Positions 53,653 through 63,680 of a stretch of 64,000 bases of DNA are shown piece after piece (position 1 is the stretch's first letter; each line of letters opens with the position of its first letter). The notes under the pieces were generated by a model. It was not told the DNA's origin. It searched no databases and was given only the letters and a program-made list of their open reading frames with translations. Source of the stretch: Betaproteobacteria bacterium (GTDB lineage Bacteria > Pseudomonadota > Gammaproteobacteria > Burkholderiales > JAEUOS01); contig JAQGMJ010000030.1 of NCBI GenBank assembly GCA_028292405.1, forward strand, positions 160,039-224,038, read 5' to 3'. A program made the translations under genes and the position numbers.

Positions 53653-53963
53653 TAGGAATTCCTTACTCGTTAGAACTGCGGTAGACGCCTTAACATCAGC
53701 GTTAACTTAATAGCAGCAAGGCAGAGACCTGGTAGCGTAACAAGCAGTTCCGGCGCTCATCGACTTGCGGACGGTGCGAATAAGGAAACGCATTGCTGCA
53801 ATTTCGAATCATGGCGTCGGAGCTGAGTCTCGCCCATGAACTGCGCGACACGTCCAATCTCCAAGTCGGCTGGCTATGCGCCTATTCTCACAGTCCAGAA
53901 GCAGAAGCGCCTTGGGTCCGTAGTTTGCTGCTCTGCACTTACTATGAATGAAAGGACCTCGCC
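53653..53963. other. Intergenic region between two divergent small hydrophilic genes
   Basis: About 310 bp with no gene seen. It presumably holds divergent promoters for the genes at 53652 and 53964. The DNA is visibly more AT-rich near 53680-53720 than its surroundings. No operator recognised. Confidence 0.35.
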
Positions 53964-54182
53964 ATGCCGGACATCACCAATCACGAAGGAAACAACTGGC
54001 TCGATGGCGCGAAAGTAGGCCGGCAATCTCGTAAGAACGGGGACGGTAATATTGACAATGGAACGAGCAAGGGAGCGGACATCGAGCCGCCGCCGCGCGC
54101 CACTAAGAGTGAAAAGCCCGGCATTGAGCAATCCCAACCGGAGAAAATTCCGCCTGGAGGCGGTACCAAGCGCGGGATGTGA
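53964..54182 (+). CDS. Small hydrophilic protein (72 aa)
   Basis: A 72-residue protein from ATG 53964 with AAAGGA about 8 nt upstream. It begins MPDITNHEGNNWLDGAKVGR and continues with charged and Gly/Pro-rich segments (KIPPGGGTKRGM at the end), with no hydrophobic stretch. Like its divergent neighbour it looks disordered. It precedes two small heat shock gene remnants on the same strand, suggesting a stress-related group. No family recognised. Confidence 0.5.
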   Translation: MPDITNHEGNNWLDGAKVGRQSRKNGDGNIDNGTSKGADIEPPPRATKSEKPGIEQSQPEKIPPGGGTKRGM

Positions 54183-54392
54183 GTTCGCGTTTCCGCAAAA
54201 TCCGTGCAGGGTGGGGCCTCATGAGAAATATGTCTTTCATGCATACAACTACGGAAATTGTGTGACCGGGCGACTGGGATGGTGGTTTCTCAAGGGTGGC
54301 GAGCACATTCGCGGCGTCAAGCAGGCGCGCGGCTAGGGCCAGAGGCCACGTGAGCTGCGTCAAATCCGCGTAACCGAGGTACGGAGCGAAAA

Positions 54393-54590
54393 ATGGGCAG
54401 GATGCTCGAACGGGGTGATCGCGACAACGTCTACGCCCAGGAGCGATATTCCGGTCCTTTCCGGCGGGTGGTCAGACTGCCAGATGATATTGATCCAGAA
54501 CGGGTCGAAGCCCGCTACAACGACGGGTGTCTGCGCGTCACCATCCGCAGGCTCGAGTGGTCGAAGCCCCGCTCAGTCGCCATTCAGTAA
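54393..54590 (+). pseudogene. C-terminal fragment of a small heat shock protein (Hsp20)
   Basis: A 65-codon ORF with GGAG about 8 nt before its ATG. YSGPFRRVVRLPDDIDPERV, then EARYNDGCLRVTIRR and KPRSVAIQ correspond to the second half of an alpha-crystallin domain plus tail (compare the usual FxRxFxLPxxVDxxxI...GVLxVxLPK). The first half of the domain and the N-terminal arm are missing, and upstream DNA does not supply them in any frame. It may be transcribed, but it is unlikely to fold as a normal chaperone. It ends directly before the next hsp20-like gene. Confidence 0.65.
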
Positions 54591-54599
54591 GGAGGAAAA

Positions 54600-54988
54600 A
54601 TGAACACCAGCCTCAATACGGAAGTAAAAGGCAACGTGCCCTCGCTTCAGAAAGGGCAAAGCAACGTTGCGATGCTGCCTGCCGTCGATATTATCGAAGA
54701 CGCAGGGCATTACCCTCAAAGACGGACGTGCCCGACGTTTCAAAGGAAAACCTCAACGTTCGTGTTGAAGGAGGCCATCTGATTGATGCCGGCATCTCCG
54801 TCGAAGTCCCGGAAAACCTCAACGTTCTCTACGCCGAGGTACGCGGTGGTTCTTACCGTCGGAGCTTCGCTCTATCGAACGAACTCAACAGCGGCGCGGT
54901 CGAGGCCAATCTGAAAGATGGCGTACTGACCATTCGGGTGCTGCGGACAGAGCGCGCCAAGGCAAGAAAAATCGCGATTCAGGCATAA
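54600..54988 (+). pseudogene. Hsp20-family small heat shock gene with two frameshifts
   Basis: The ATG at 54600 follows a GGAGG site that overlaps the end of the preceding gene. The first 36 codons (MNTSLNTEVKGNVPSLQKGQ...VDIIEDAG) read as an Hsp20 N-terminus. The expected ITLKTDVPDVSKENLNV continuation is reached only after single-base insertions near 54706 and near 54720; from there the frame runs intact through VLYAEVRGGSYRRSFALSNE, LKDGVLTIRV and KARKIAIQA. So it is either a pseudogene or carries sequencing errors. If repaired, it would be a full-length sHsp of about 129 residues. Confidence 0.75.
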
Positions 54989-54992
54989 GAAA

Positions 54993-55016
54993 GTGGGGCC
55001 TTGGGCCCCGCTTTTT
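54993..55016 (+). terminator. Rho-independent terminator after the hsp20 genes
   Basis: GTGGGGCC-TTG-GGCCCCGC stem-loop (8 pairs including one G-T) followed directly by TTTTT, 4 nt after the stop of the hsp20-like gene. Confidence 0.85.
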
Positions 55017-55312
55017 ACTTGAAGGAGGGCGGCTCGCGCTAACTTCCACGTCTTAGAAACCGCGATCGGCGCGCGACCAGCGCGATACGTACTCCGCGGC
55101 CATCCCCCCGCTCAGCCGCCAGATGCTGCGAATGGTTGCCATGCCTCCACGCTCTCCCGGCCAGCGCGCCCGCATGGGAACTCGTACCTCCCGGTCGTGC
55201 GCTGGCGAGAGTGGTGAACGCGATGCGCGCGGCGACCAGGCTGGTTCCAGGTCAACCAACCAATAGCGGATAAGAGCGACGAGTGCTGACATCGAAGTTC
55301 GTCATTGCCACG
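55017..55312. other. Intergenic region between the hsp20 terminator and the tetR gene
   Basis: About 300 bp. A minus-strand frame of 79 codons (55292-55053, ending AAEYVSRWSRADRGF) is open but has no ribosome binding site and no recognisable family, so it is not called. No terminator for the tetR gene was found. Confidence 0.3.
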
Positions 55313-56008
55313 CTACGTATCTTGGCGCCCTGTCAGCGGACGCTCGTTCAGGGGATAAACCTTGAGAAACGTTTCGACGGCGCTGCGGACGTGGGCTCGA
55401 CGCTTGGCGCCGCTGATGCTTGCCGCAGCGCCGCAGCATGCGACAAACAGTTGCTGGCCTTGTATTAACGTGAGAAAGTGTTCCGCGGCCTGCGCGGGAT
55501 TGTCAATCTGGATTCGAGCAGTACTCCCCAGTTCGGCAAAATATCCGGCCAGGTGTTTGAGGAAGCCACGCAGGCCGGACTCCACTACCGTTTTGCGCAG
55601 TTCTGGAAAGCGCGGCGCTTCCGACACCGCCAGCCGATAGATTGCCAGGCCATCGGCCGAGAGAATGCGTGCCTGCATCCGTTCACCCAGGATACGCAAC
55701 TCCGCCTCGACGTCTGCAATATGCGCCGGCTGGTGCAAGCCTTCCTCGAAAATCGCTGCTGCGCGTCGGCTTAATACGGCTTCGAACAGCGCTTCTTTGG
55801 TGCCGAATTCGGCATAAAGCGTGGCCAATGAGCCACCCGCGATGCGCACGATTTCGTTGACGCTTGCACCGCTGAATCCGCGCTCAAGAAACAAGCGTTC
55901 CGCTGCTTTGATAAATTTGCGCCGCCGATCGGCCCGACGTGGCGAGATCTCCTCAAGCATGGAGTTACGGCTCGAGTCAAGGTATCCGAACTTCAATGAT
56001 CTATTCAC
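55313..56008 (-). CDS. TetR-family transcriptional regulator
   Basis: A 231-residue repressor-type protein. The HTH lies near residues 30-75 (FIKAAERLFLERGFSGASVN, EIVRIAGGSLATLYAEFGTKEALF). The C-terminal all-helical ligand domain contains LAIYRLAVSEAPRFPELRK and a segment common to AcrR/YcdC-like regulators. The start is a GTG at 56008, supported by AGGAGG 5 nt upstream. It is the last gene on the strand of the RND efflux operon, 80 bp after the outer-membrane component. It probably represses the pump, perhaps at the inverted repeat at 62371-62386. Confidence 0.87.
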   Translation of the reverse strand: MNRSLKFGYLDSSRNSMLEEISPRRADRRRKFIKAAERLFLERGFSGASVNEIVRIAGGSLATLYAEFGTKEALFEAVLSRRAAAIFEEGLHQPAHIADVEAELRILGERMQARILSADGLAIYRLAVSEAPRFPELRKTVVESGLRGFLKHLAGYFAELGSTARIQIDNPAQAAEHFLTLIQGQQLFVACCGAAASISGAKRRAHVRSAVETFLKVYPLNERPLTGRQDT

Positions 56009-56088
56009 CCGGCCTCCTATGTTGAATTGCGCCCGCGCTGTAGCGCTTGTAACCTCAGGTGAGTTTCGCCGGCCATCTTGGAGTTACA

Positions 56089-57633
56089 CTATGGATTCGT
56101 CGGACTTTTCTTGGATGGCCATAGCCATGACCACCGCGAACCCGTTTCCGCCGGCGTACCGATAATCTCCGGATCTGTGGCCGTGTCTGGTGCGCGCGGC
56201 TGATCGCCGCTGTGTTCTATCCATCCGCCGCCCAGGTATTGATAGAGGTTCACGAGGTTGGCGGCTCGCTGGAGACGAGCGGTAACAAGGGCCTGCTGCG
56301 CCACATATAGATCGGTTTGGGCGGTCAACACAGAAAGGAAGTCATCGACGCCGTTGCGATAGCGGAAATCGGACAATTCCAGCCTTCGCGCCTGCGCCTG
56401 CCTGTTCTGGTCCAGTGCACTGATCTGTCTGTCGTAGGTGCCGCGCGCCGCCAACCCGTCTGCCACTTCACGAAAGGCCGTTTCGATTGCCTTGCGGTAG
56501 TTGGCCACTTCAATGCGCTTTTGCACCTGCGCGAGATCGAGGTTGGCAGCGTTCGAGCCCCCGGTGAAAATCGGCAAGGTGATTTGCGGGGTGATCGACC
56601 AGGCGGTCGAACCGGGCTTGAACAAGCCGCCCAAGGTAGGGGAAAGCGTGCCGTAGTCACCGGTCAGGGAAATGCGCGGAAAGAATGCCGCACGCGCTGC
56701 GCCGATATTCGCGTTGGCCGCGCGTAGCGTCTGTTCGGCGGCCGCGATATCCGGGCGCCGCATCAGCAAGTCGGAAGGCAGGCCCGCGGGAATGTCCGTG
56801 AGCAGGTCCTGCGCATCGAGCTTACGCCCCGGCGGCAGATCAGCGGGCAGGGGCTGGCCGACCAATAGCACCAGCGCATTCTCGTCTTGCGCACGCGCGC
56901 GCATCTGCGCCTCGTAGTTGCCCGCGGCTTGGCTAAGAATACCTTGGGCCTGGCTCACGTCAAGATCAGTCGCTATGCCATTGTCGGCGCTGAGCTTGGT
57001 GATCCGGTATGACTCCTCCGCGGTCTTCGACGTATTGCGCGTGACCTCCAACTGGTCATCATCGGCCAGCATGGCAAGGTACTGATTTGCGACCTGAGAA
57101 ACCAGTGCAATTTCCACCGCCTTTCGTGTTTGCGCCTGCGCCAGGAATTGGGCGAGCGCCGCGTCTTTCAGGCTGCGGATACGCCCGAACAGGTCAATCT
57201 CCCAGGACACGTCCAGGCCGACCGAATAATCCCCCGCCACGGTGATGCCACTGGCTGACAGGTCCTTGGGGGTGCGCTGCCTGACCGCGGAAGCTGCCCC
57301 ACCGACAGTCGGAAATAGACTGGCGCGGGTAATGCGAAATTGGGCGCGTGCGGCCTCGACATTGAGCATCGCAACGCGCAGGTCCTGGTTATTCTTGAGC
57401 GCCAGAGCCACAATCGCCTGGAGGCGGTCGTCGGCGAAAAAATCACGCCAGCCGATATCGACGGCTGGCCAGCCCTGTCGCGGGGCGCCAGTCGCTGCCG
57501 GTTGCCGGTCATAGGCAGGACCGGTCGGGTAGGCCGGGGCGATCGGCGCGGAAGGGCGTTCGTAGAGGGGTTGCAGGGTGCAGCTGGCGCTGATCAACCC
57601 CGCGGCCGTTGCTGCAAGGCATTGCTTCAGCAT
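56089..57633 (-). CDS. RND efflux outer membrane lipoprotein (OprM/NodT family)
   Basis: A 514-residue outer membrane factor. The start ATG 57633 has GGAGGG about 10 nt upstream and gives a lipoprotein signal MLKQCLAATAAGLISASC with Cys18 as the predicted lipidation site; an earlier start lacks this. NodT-family features are the N-terminal YERPSAPIAPAYP and WRDFFADDRLQAIVALALKN, the repeats AARAQFRITRASLFPTV and RAAFFPRISLTGDYGTL, and the LPSDLLMRRPDIAAAEQTL segment. The ATG is 1 nt after the permease stop. It forms the exit duct for the adjacent RND pump. Confidence 0.93.
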   Translation of the reverse strand: MLKQCLAATAAGLISASCTLQPLYERPSAPIAPAYPTGPAYDRQPAATGAPRQGWPAVDIGWRDFFADDRLQAIVALALKNNQDLRVAMLNVEAARAQFRITRASLFPTVGGAASAVRQRTPKDLSASGITVAGDYSVGLDVSWEIDLFGRIRSLKDAALAQFLAQAQTRKAVEIALVSQVANQYLAMLADDDQLEVTRNTSKTAEESYRITKLSADNGIATDLDVSQAQGILSQAAGNYEAQMRARAQDENALVLLVGQPLPADLPPGRKLDAQDLLTDIPAGLPSDLLMRRPDIAAAEQTLRAANANIGAARAAFFPRISLTGDYGTLSPTLGGLFKPGSTAWSITPQITLPIFTGGSNAANLDLAQVQKRIEVANYRKAIETAFREVADGLAARGTYDRQISALDQNRQAQARRLELSDFRYRNGVDDFLSVLTAQTDLYVAQQALVTARLQRAANLVNLYQYLGGGWIEHSGDQPRAPDTATDPEIIGTPAETGSRWSWLWPSKKSPTNP

Positions 57634-57634
57634 G

Positions 57635-60600
57635 TCAATGTCCCTCCGGGCGCACAGCGGCGCCGTCGCCAGTTCCATGGGGCGCACGCTCTTCGTCTGA
57701 AGCCGGCGCCTGCGCGTTGTCTCTTTTGCTGATCACGACAAAGAACATCGGAATCATAAAGATCGCCAAGAAGGTCGCTGTAAGCATGCCGCCGATCACG
57801 CCGGTACCGATTGCATGCTGGCTGCCCGAGCCGGCGCCATTGCTGATTGCCAGCGGCATTACGCCCAAAATAAAGGCCAGAGAAGTCATTAGAATCGGCC
57901 GCAAGCGTAAGCGCGCTGCCTCGACCGCGGCTTCGATCGTGCTCCGTCCCTGGTTGCGCAACTCACGCGCGAACTCGACGATCAGGATGGCGTTTTTTGC
58001 CGACAGACCCACCGTCGTCAGCAGGCCAACCTGGAAGAACACGTCGTTCTCCAGCCCGCGCAAGGTGGCGGCGAGCAGCGCGCCCACCACCCCCAGCGGC
58101 ACCACCATGATCACCGAGAAAGGGATCGACCAACTCTCATACAGCGCCGCCAGACAGAGGAACACCACCAGGATCGAGATGCCGTAGAGCACCGGCGCCT
58201 GCGAGCCGGACTGAATTTCCTGGTAGGACAAACCGGTCCATTCGTAGCCGATGCCGGGCGGGAGCTTGGCCGCGATCGCCTCGATCGCCTGCATCGCCTG
58301 CCCGGTCGACTTTCCGGCCGCCGCCGCGCCCTGGATTTCCATCGACGAAATGCCGTTGAAGCGCTCCAGCTTGGGCGAGCCGTAAATCCAGTGGCCCGAC
58401 CCGAAGGCACTGAACGGCACCATCGCGCCGGCCGTGTTGCGCACATACCAGTTGTTCAGGTCCTCCGGGTTCATGCGGAACTTGGCGTCGCCCTGCACGA
58501 AGACCTTCTTGATGCGGTTATCGAGGTCAAGAAAGTTGTTGACGTAGGAGGAACCCCAGGCGATCGAAAACATCTGGTCGATGCTGGCCGCCGTCACGCC
58601 GAGCGCGCTGGCCTTTTCGCGGTCGATGTCCACCTTGAATTGCGGCGTGTCGTTCAACCCGTTCGGGCGCACCAGTGTAAGCGTCGGGTCTTGCGCCGCC
58701 AAACCCAGCAGCATGTTGCGCGCGGCCATCAGCTTGTCATGGCCGCCGCCGGCGCGGTCTTCGAGTTCGAAGTCGAAGCCCGAGGCTGTGCCAAGTTCGG
58801 GAATCGACGGTGGATTGACCGGAATGATGTTGGCGTTCTTGTATGCGCCGAAATGGCTGCGCAGCCGACCCACCAGCGCGCCTATCTTCTGATCCGCGCT
58901 CTTGCGCACGCCGTAATCCTTCAAGCGCACGAACACCAGGCCCGCGTTCTGACCGCGGCCGGCGAAGGAAAAGCCGTTGATTTCAAAGGTGGCCTCGACG
59001 ATCGCCTTCTCGTCGCTGCGCAAATAGCTGCTGACATCTTTCAGCACGGCCGCCGTACGTTCCTGGGTTGCGCCAGAAGGCGTCTGCACCAGCACAAACA
59101 TGGTGCCTTGGTCTTCCTCCGGCAGGAAGGATTTTGGCAGTCGCAAGAACAGGAATGCGACGACGGCGACGACGACCAGGTAGATCAGCAGCCAGCGGCC
59201 CGAACGCCGGATCACATGCTCAACGCCGCCGTGGTAAAACTTCTGGCTGCGGTCGAAGCCACGGTTGAACCAGCCGAAAAATCCTTTTTTCTCCTCATGG
59301 CCTTTCTCTACGGGCTTGAGGATCGTCGCGCACAGGGCAGGTGTGAGGATCAGCGCGGTGAACACCGAGAGCACCATCGCCACCACGATGGTGAGCGAGA
59401 ACTGGCGATAAATGGCGCCCACCGAGCCGCCAGAGAAGGCCACCGGAACGAACACCGCCGACAACACCAGCGCCACCCCCACCAGCGCCCCGGTGATTTC
59501 GTTCATTGCCTTGCGGGTGGCCTCGCGCGGCGACAGCCCTTCCTCGGCCATTACCCGCTCGACGTTTTCCACCACCACGATGGCGTCGTCGACCAGCAGG
59601 CCGATGGCCAGAACCAGGCCGAACATGGAAAGCGTATTGATCGAAAATCCCACCAGGCCCATCACCGCGAAGGTACCCAGAAGCACCACCGGCACGGCAA
59701 TGGTCGGGATGAAGGTGGCGCGCAGGTTTTGCAGGAACAGGTACATCACCAGGAACACCAGCACGATGCCCTCGACCAGGGTCTTTACCACCTCTTCGAT
59801 CGACAGTTTGACGAAAGGCGTGGTGTCATAGGGATACTGCACGACCATCGCTGTGGGAAAATTCTTTGACAGTTCCGCGACTTTCGCCTTCACCGCAGCC
59901 GCGGTGGACAGCGCATTGGCGCCGGTGGCGAGCTGAATCCCCAAGCCGCCGGAAGGTTGACCGTTGTACTGGGTATTGGTAGCGTAATTCTCGCCGCCAA
60001 GGTTGATGGTGGCCACGTCCTTGATCCGCACCTGCGAACCGCTGGGGTCAACCTTGAGCAGGATGTTGCCGAAGTCCGCCGGCGTGCGCAGCAGCGTCGA
60101 TTCGGTGATAGTCGCCTGCAGCATCTGTCCCGGCACCGGCGGCGTGCCGCCGAGCGCGCCCCCGGCGACCTGCACGTTCTGCGCGACGATCGCCGCCTGG
60201 ACATCGACCGGCGTCAGACCATAGTTGTTCAGCTTGGTCGGATCCAGCCAGATGCGCATGGCAAATTGGGTGCCGAACAGCGTCACCGTGCCGACGCCGT
60301 CCAGGCGGCTGACCGGTTCCTGCACTTTCGAAGCGATGTAGTTGGCCAGGTCGTAGCGGTTCATGCTGCCGTCCTGTGAAACGAAGGCCAGCACCAGCAG
60401 AAAGCTGCTGGAGGACTTGGTCACCTTGGTGCCGCTTTGCTGCACGGCTTGGGGCAACAGGGGCGTGGCCAGTTGCAGCTTGTTCTGCACCTGGACTTGC
60501 GCGATGTCGGGATTGGTGCCGGCCGCGAACGTCAGCGTGATGGTCGCCGAGCCCGAGTCGTCGCTGGTCGACGAAAGATAGAGCAGGTGGTCCAGGCCGC

Positions 60601-60808
60601 TCATCTGCTGTTCGATCACCTGGGTGACGGTGCTTTCCACCGTCGACGCCGAGGCGCCCGGAAAATTCGCGCTGATCTGCACCGAAGGCGGCGCGATCGT
60701 GGGGTATTGCGCGATCGGCAGGTTGAAGATCGAGGCGACGCCGCTCAGCATCAAAATGATTGCGACCACCCAGGCGAAGATCGGTCGGTCGATGAAAAAA
60801 TTGGCCAT
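57635..60808 (-). CDS. RND-family multidrug efflux permease (HAE1, AcrB/MexB-like)
   Basis: A 1057-residue inner-membrane pump of full HAE1 length with 12 TM helices in two halves and large periplasmic loops. It starts [20 protein letters not shown], typical of AcrB relatives. TM4 carries the proton-relay pair in [18 protein letters not shown] (two adjacent Asp), and the second half has [18 protein letters not shown] with the matching Lys. [14 protein letters not shown] and GGTPPVPGQ lie in the porter domain. It exports amphiphilic drugs, solvents or dyes using the proton gradient. It lies between the adaptor and the outer membrane factor in one operon. Confidence 0.95.
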   Translation of the reverse strand: MANFFIDRPIFAWVVAIILMLSGVASIFNLPIAQYPTIAPPSVQISANFPGASASTVESTVTQVIEQQMSGLDHLLYLSSTSDDSGSATITLTFAAGTNPDIAQVQVQNKLQLATPLLPQAVQQSGTKVTKSSSSFLLVLAFVSQDGSMNRYDLANYIASKVQEPVSRLDGVGTVTLFGTQFAMRIWLDPTKLNNYGLTPVDVQAAIVAQNVQVAGGALGGTPPVPGQMLQATITESTLLRTPADFGNILLKVDPSGSQVRIKDVATINLGGENYATNTQYNGQPSGGLGIQLATGANALSTAAAVKAKVAELSKNFPTAMVVQYPYDTTPFVKLSIEEVVKTLVEGIVLVFLVMYLFLQNLRATFIPTIAVPVVLLGTFAVMGLVGFSINTLSMFGLVLAIGLLVDDAIVVVENVERVMAEEGLSPREATRKAMNEITGALVGVALVLSAVFVPVAFSGGSVGAIYRQFSLTIVVAMVLSVFTALILTPALCATILKPVEKGHEEKKGFFGWFNRGFDRSQKFYHGGVEHVIRRSGRWLLIYLVVVAVVAFLFLRLPKSFLPEEDQGTMFVLVQTPSGATQERTAAVLKDVSSYLRSDEKAIVEATFEINGFSFAGRGQNAGLVFVRLKDYGVRKSADQKIGALVGRLRSHFGAYKNANIIPVNPPSIPELGTASGFDFELEDRAGGGHDKLMAARNMLLGLAAQDPTLTLVRPNGLNDTPQFKVDIDREKASALGVTAASIDQMFSIAWGSSYVNNFLDLDNRIKKVFVQGDAKFRMNPEDLNNWYVRNTAGAMVPFSAFGSGHWIYGSPKLERFNGISSMEIQGAAAAGKSTGQAMQAIEAIAAKLPPGIGYEWTGLSYQEIQSGSQAPVLYGISILVVFLCLAALYESWSIPFSVIMVVPLGVVGALLAATLRGLENDVFFQVGLLTTVGLSAKNAILIVEFARELRNQGRSTIEAAVEAARLRLRPILMTSLAFILGVMPLAISNGAGSGSQHAIGTGVIGGMLTATFLAIFMIPMFFVVISKRDNAQAPASDEERAPHGTGDGAAVRPEGH

Positions 60809-60843
60809 GGAGGATGAATCCCGGTTGTCGCAGCTGCTGCGGG

Positions 60844-62070
60844 TTATTTGGCCGATGCCGGCGAGGTGGGCGCTTGCGGGTTGTCGGCCGCGAAGACGGC
60901 CGGCGTCGGAGCCGGCATGCCGGGCGCCTGCACTTGCGCGGCGACCGGTTTCACCGTAGCGCCCGGCTTGGCCTTGTCGGTGCCCTCAACGATCACCCGG
61001 TCGCCCGCCTTCAGGCCGCTGTCGATCACCCAGTTGCTGCCGTAGGTGCCGGAGGTGCTGAGAATGGCCTGGCTCACCTTGTTGTCCGGCCCGACCACCA
61101 ATGCGATGGCCTGGCCCTTCTGGTCGTGGGTTACGCCCACCTGCGGCACCACCAGCGCCTTGTTGTTGACACCCTCATCGATGGTGGCGCGGACGAACAT
61201 GCCGGGCAAGAGCACGTTGTCCTTGTTCGGAAAGATCGCGCGCACGGTGACCGAGCCGGTGCCCTGGTCGACGCTGATATCGGAAAACTGCAGGTTGCCG
61301 TCCTGCCCGTACGGGCGGCCGTCCTCCAGGGTCAGGGTCACCTTGGCGGCATTGCTGCCCGAGGTCTGCAGCCTTCCTTCCTGGATGTCGCGGCGCAGCT
61401 TCAGGCCGGCCACGCTCGACTGTGTCATGTCGACGTATACCGGGTCGAGCTGTTGCACCGTGGTCATCAGGGTAGCCGCGCCGGCCTGCACGTAAGCGCC
61501 CGGGGTCACCTGCGACACGCCGCTGCGCCCGCTGATCGGCGAGATGACGTCGGTATAGCCCAGATTGATCTGCGCCGTGTCCACGGCAGCCTTGCCGGAG
61601 GCGACGTCGGCCGCCGCCTGGCCCTGGGCCGCCACCGCGTTGTCGTAGGCCTGTTGGCTGACCGCCTTGCCGGCCACCAGCACCTTGTAGCGCTCCACTT
61701 GCGCGTTTTGCGCCACCAGGTTGGCCTGGGCCTTGGCCAGGGTGGCCTTGGCGGTATTCAGCGCGGCGATGAAGGGCGCCGGGTCTATCTTGTAGAGCCG
61801 CTGGCCGGCCTTCACCTCGGCGCCTTCGGTGAATTCACGGCGCAGCACGATGCCGTCGACTCGGGCGCGCACCTGCGCGACCAGGAAGGCGCTGGTGCGT
61901 CCGGGAAGCTCGGCGCTGACCGGCACGCTGGTCGGCGTGACGGTGATGACGCCGACCTCGGGCGGCGGCGGTGGCGGTGGCGGGGCGGATTGTTTTTGCC
62001 CGCAGCCGCCGAGCAGGGCCGCGACAATTGCAACCCGGACGAACCGCGAATGAATCCATTTGACGCGCAT
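60844..62070 (-). CDS. RND efflux periplasmic adaptor lipoprotein (AcrA/MexA-like)
   Basis: A 408-residue membrane-fusion lipoprotein: signal [20 protein letters not shown] with lipobox LLGGC (Cys23), a poly-proline linker (PPPPPPPP), then [20 protein letters not shown] as the first beta-barrel and lipoyl segment. Next come the coiled-coil hairpin, the second lipoyl half [20 protein letters not shown], and the membrane-proximal domain with the [13 protein letters not shown] tail. It is the first gene of the pump operon, 35 bp before the permease, and links it to the outer membrane factor. Confidence 0.93.
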   Translation of the reverse strand: MRVKWIHSRFVRVAIVAALLGGCGQKQSAPPPPPPPPEVGVITVTPTSVPVSAELPGRTSAFLVAQVRARVDGIVLRREFTEGAEVKAGQRLYKIDPAPFIAALNTAKATLAKAQANLVAQNAQVERYKVLVAGKAVSQQAYDNAVAAQGQAAADVASGKAAVDTAQINLGYTDVISPISGRSGVSQVTPGAYVQAGAATLMTTVQQLDPVYVDMTQSSVAGLKLRRDIQEGRLQTSGSNAAKVTLTLEDGRPYGQDGNLQFSDISVDQGTGSVTVRAIFPNKDNVLLPGMFVRATIDEGVNNKALVVPQVGVTHDQKGQAIALVVGPDNKVSQAILSTSGTYGSNWVIDSGLKAGDRVIVEGTDKAKPGATVKPVAAQVQAPGMPAPTPAVFAADNPQAPTSPASAK

Positions 62071-62985
62071 CGAGTGACCTCAGCATTCAGAAAATGTTAA
62101 ATTTGTGCGAATAGGCATTCCGCTGTCCCAGAGCGCTTTGCTTTACGACACGGGGAACTGTCACTAGGTGCGGCCTTGTGAAATTCTCGACGACGTGTCG
62201 AAGCTTCTCTGCATGGACACGCAGCAGTGCTCGCGCGGGAAGGGAAGTTGGGGTGGCGCAGTCAACGATTGGCGCAAATGCACGCAGCACTGCGCGCGTA
62301 GCATGCCGATTTGAAGCGGGACTCTCGACCGGTGGAGGAAGCCCCTTGGTTGCACGCCAAATAAAATTTGTGTAGTGAAGACTACAGCGCTTGCCCAATT
62401 AATCACATCGAATCGCGCGCGAATGATGATTGCCTGCCGCCGAGAAATGCCCCAGCTGTTGTGTAGCAAAGCGTGTTCCCAAGGTCCTTCAACAGCCTCT
62501 GATGTGCTTCATCGCGTCGAGGTGAGACCTACAACGCCGGTATTCCAGAGCCCATGAGGATTGCGCGTGGCGCGGAAAACATCCTGGCAATGACAAAAGT
62601 TCCATCCTCGGTAAACCTTACGGCACAGCGCTTGCCGCCCAGATTGTTAAGCAGCGCTACCTTGGTCCACTCAGACCCGGTGTCGACGAGGGACAGCCCG
62701 TCCTAGACACGCTTGGGGGGTCCAGGCCGCAACAGCGGCACCCAGTCTGCGTATGGCGGTCCGACGTGGGACTATTTCGCGTCAGAAATGGAACGCCATG
62801 TGATTTGACCATCGTCTTCGATCGGACCGGTCATTCGCCATGGCGGGCTATATGTTTGGACCCCGAAGCAGCTACTGCGGCGATACGCCCGCCTGCATGG
62901 AGCATTCGGCTTCCTCCGTCGGCAGCCACCGCCTCATCCCGTCCTGTCCTGCTCTGGGCCGAGCATCTTTCCAATAGTCGCGGTG
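62071..62985. other. Upstream region of the efflux operon and decayed sequence
   Basis: No intact gene. The first 400 bp should contain the pump promoter and the inverted repeat at 62371-62386. Around 62570-62700 the minus strand has a protein-like frame (DTGSEWTKVALLNNLGGKRC, FVIARMFSAPRAIL) with no start or family I can name, perhaps a gene remnant. The rest, up to the integrase remnant, shows nothing. Confidence 0.35.
62371..62386. promoter_or_regulatory. Inverted repeat, candidate TetR operator of the efflux operon
   Basis: TGTAGT-GAAG-ACTACA, a perfect 6-bp inverted repeat with a 4-nt centre, about 300 bp upstream of the adaptor gene start. TetR-type regulators bind such short palindromes in pump promoters. 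An AT-rich stretch next to it could hold the -10 element. Confidence 0.4.
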
Positions 62986-63312
62986 GAAAGGGGTGACGTC
63001 AGAGAGCGTATACATGCCGATCTCGTTTTTCCACCATCCGAGTTGGCTCTTCGCGTCCCGAGCGACTTTGGGCTTGGTGGGCACGACGTCACGTATATAC
63101 CGATCAATCGCTTCCCCGAGCGTGTATTTTTTCGAATCGTCCGGGACAAAGAATCGCCCGGAACGGATGGCGGTTTTGGTTTGTGCTGCCAGCGCGAGGC
63201 GTCAGTTTTACGCTCGAACGTAGCAGTTTGCGGGGGTACGCCTTTAAGGCGAATTTGCACGTGGAACACGTGCTTGCCGTTGCGTTTTTATGTGTTCGCG
63301 AATGGTGGCCAT
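62986..63312 (-). pseudogene. Tyrosine integrase remnant (N-terminal part, two frameshifts)
   Basis: Minus strand from ATG 63312 reads MATIR, shifts frame to KRNGKHVFHVQIRLKGVPPQ and TATFERKTDASRWQ, then shifts again to FFVPDDSKKYTLGEAIDRYI, VVPTKPKVARDAKSQLGWWK and NEIGMYTLSDVTP. This is the arm-binding and SAM-like core-binding part of a phage- or island-type tyrosine integrase. The catalytic domain with the Arg-His-Arg-Tyr residues is missing; similarity ends near 62986. It lies about 220 bp from the tRNA-Ala 3' end, reading away from the tRNA, the usual place for an island integrase. Confidence 0.8.
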
Positions 63313-63427
63313 AGCAGCTTTCGTTTAGGAACATCATGTGCCTAGTGTTTTGAATCCCGCGCGCACGCGGACTAGGGTCACAAACGAGAACTGCCTTCAC
63401 CATTTGTGCTGCGTTGTTATGGCTCAC

Positions 63428-63449
63428 TGTGCTAAAAGTGTGCTCAAAA
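63428..63449 (+). repeat. Right 22-nt terminal repeat, possible integrase arm site
   Basis: Identical to 17791-17812 and in the same orientation. It lies between the integrase remnant and the tRNA gene, about 90 bp from the attachment site. TACCG elements follow at about 63461 and 63474. Confidence 0.5.
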
Positions 63450-63528
63450 CAGCTTTTGATTACCGCAGCAGGTACGTTTTTGCTACCGCTTTCAATATTT
63501 CCTCTTAAGATTCAAGGAGATATTTAGG

Positions 63529-63611
<83 letters not shown>

Positions 63612-63680
63612 GTACCGGAATCTATTTTATCAAAAATCCCGCTTCGGTGAGAACCGCAGCGTAGTTATTGTGCACTTTCA

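Noticed and set aside
55053-55292. A 79-residue minus-strand protein
   Set aside because: No ribosome binding site, no recognisable family, and the frame lies between unrelated genes.
58391-59869. Plus-strand open frame of about 492 codons rich in His, Gln and Arg
   Set aside because: It is antisense to the RND permease, which is unmistakable; no ribosome binding site or domain.
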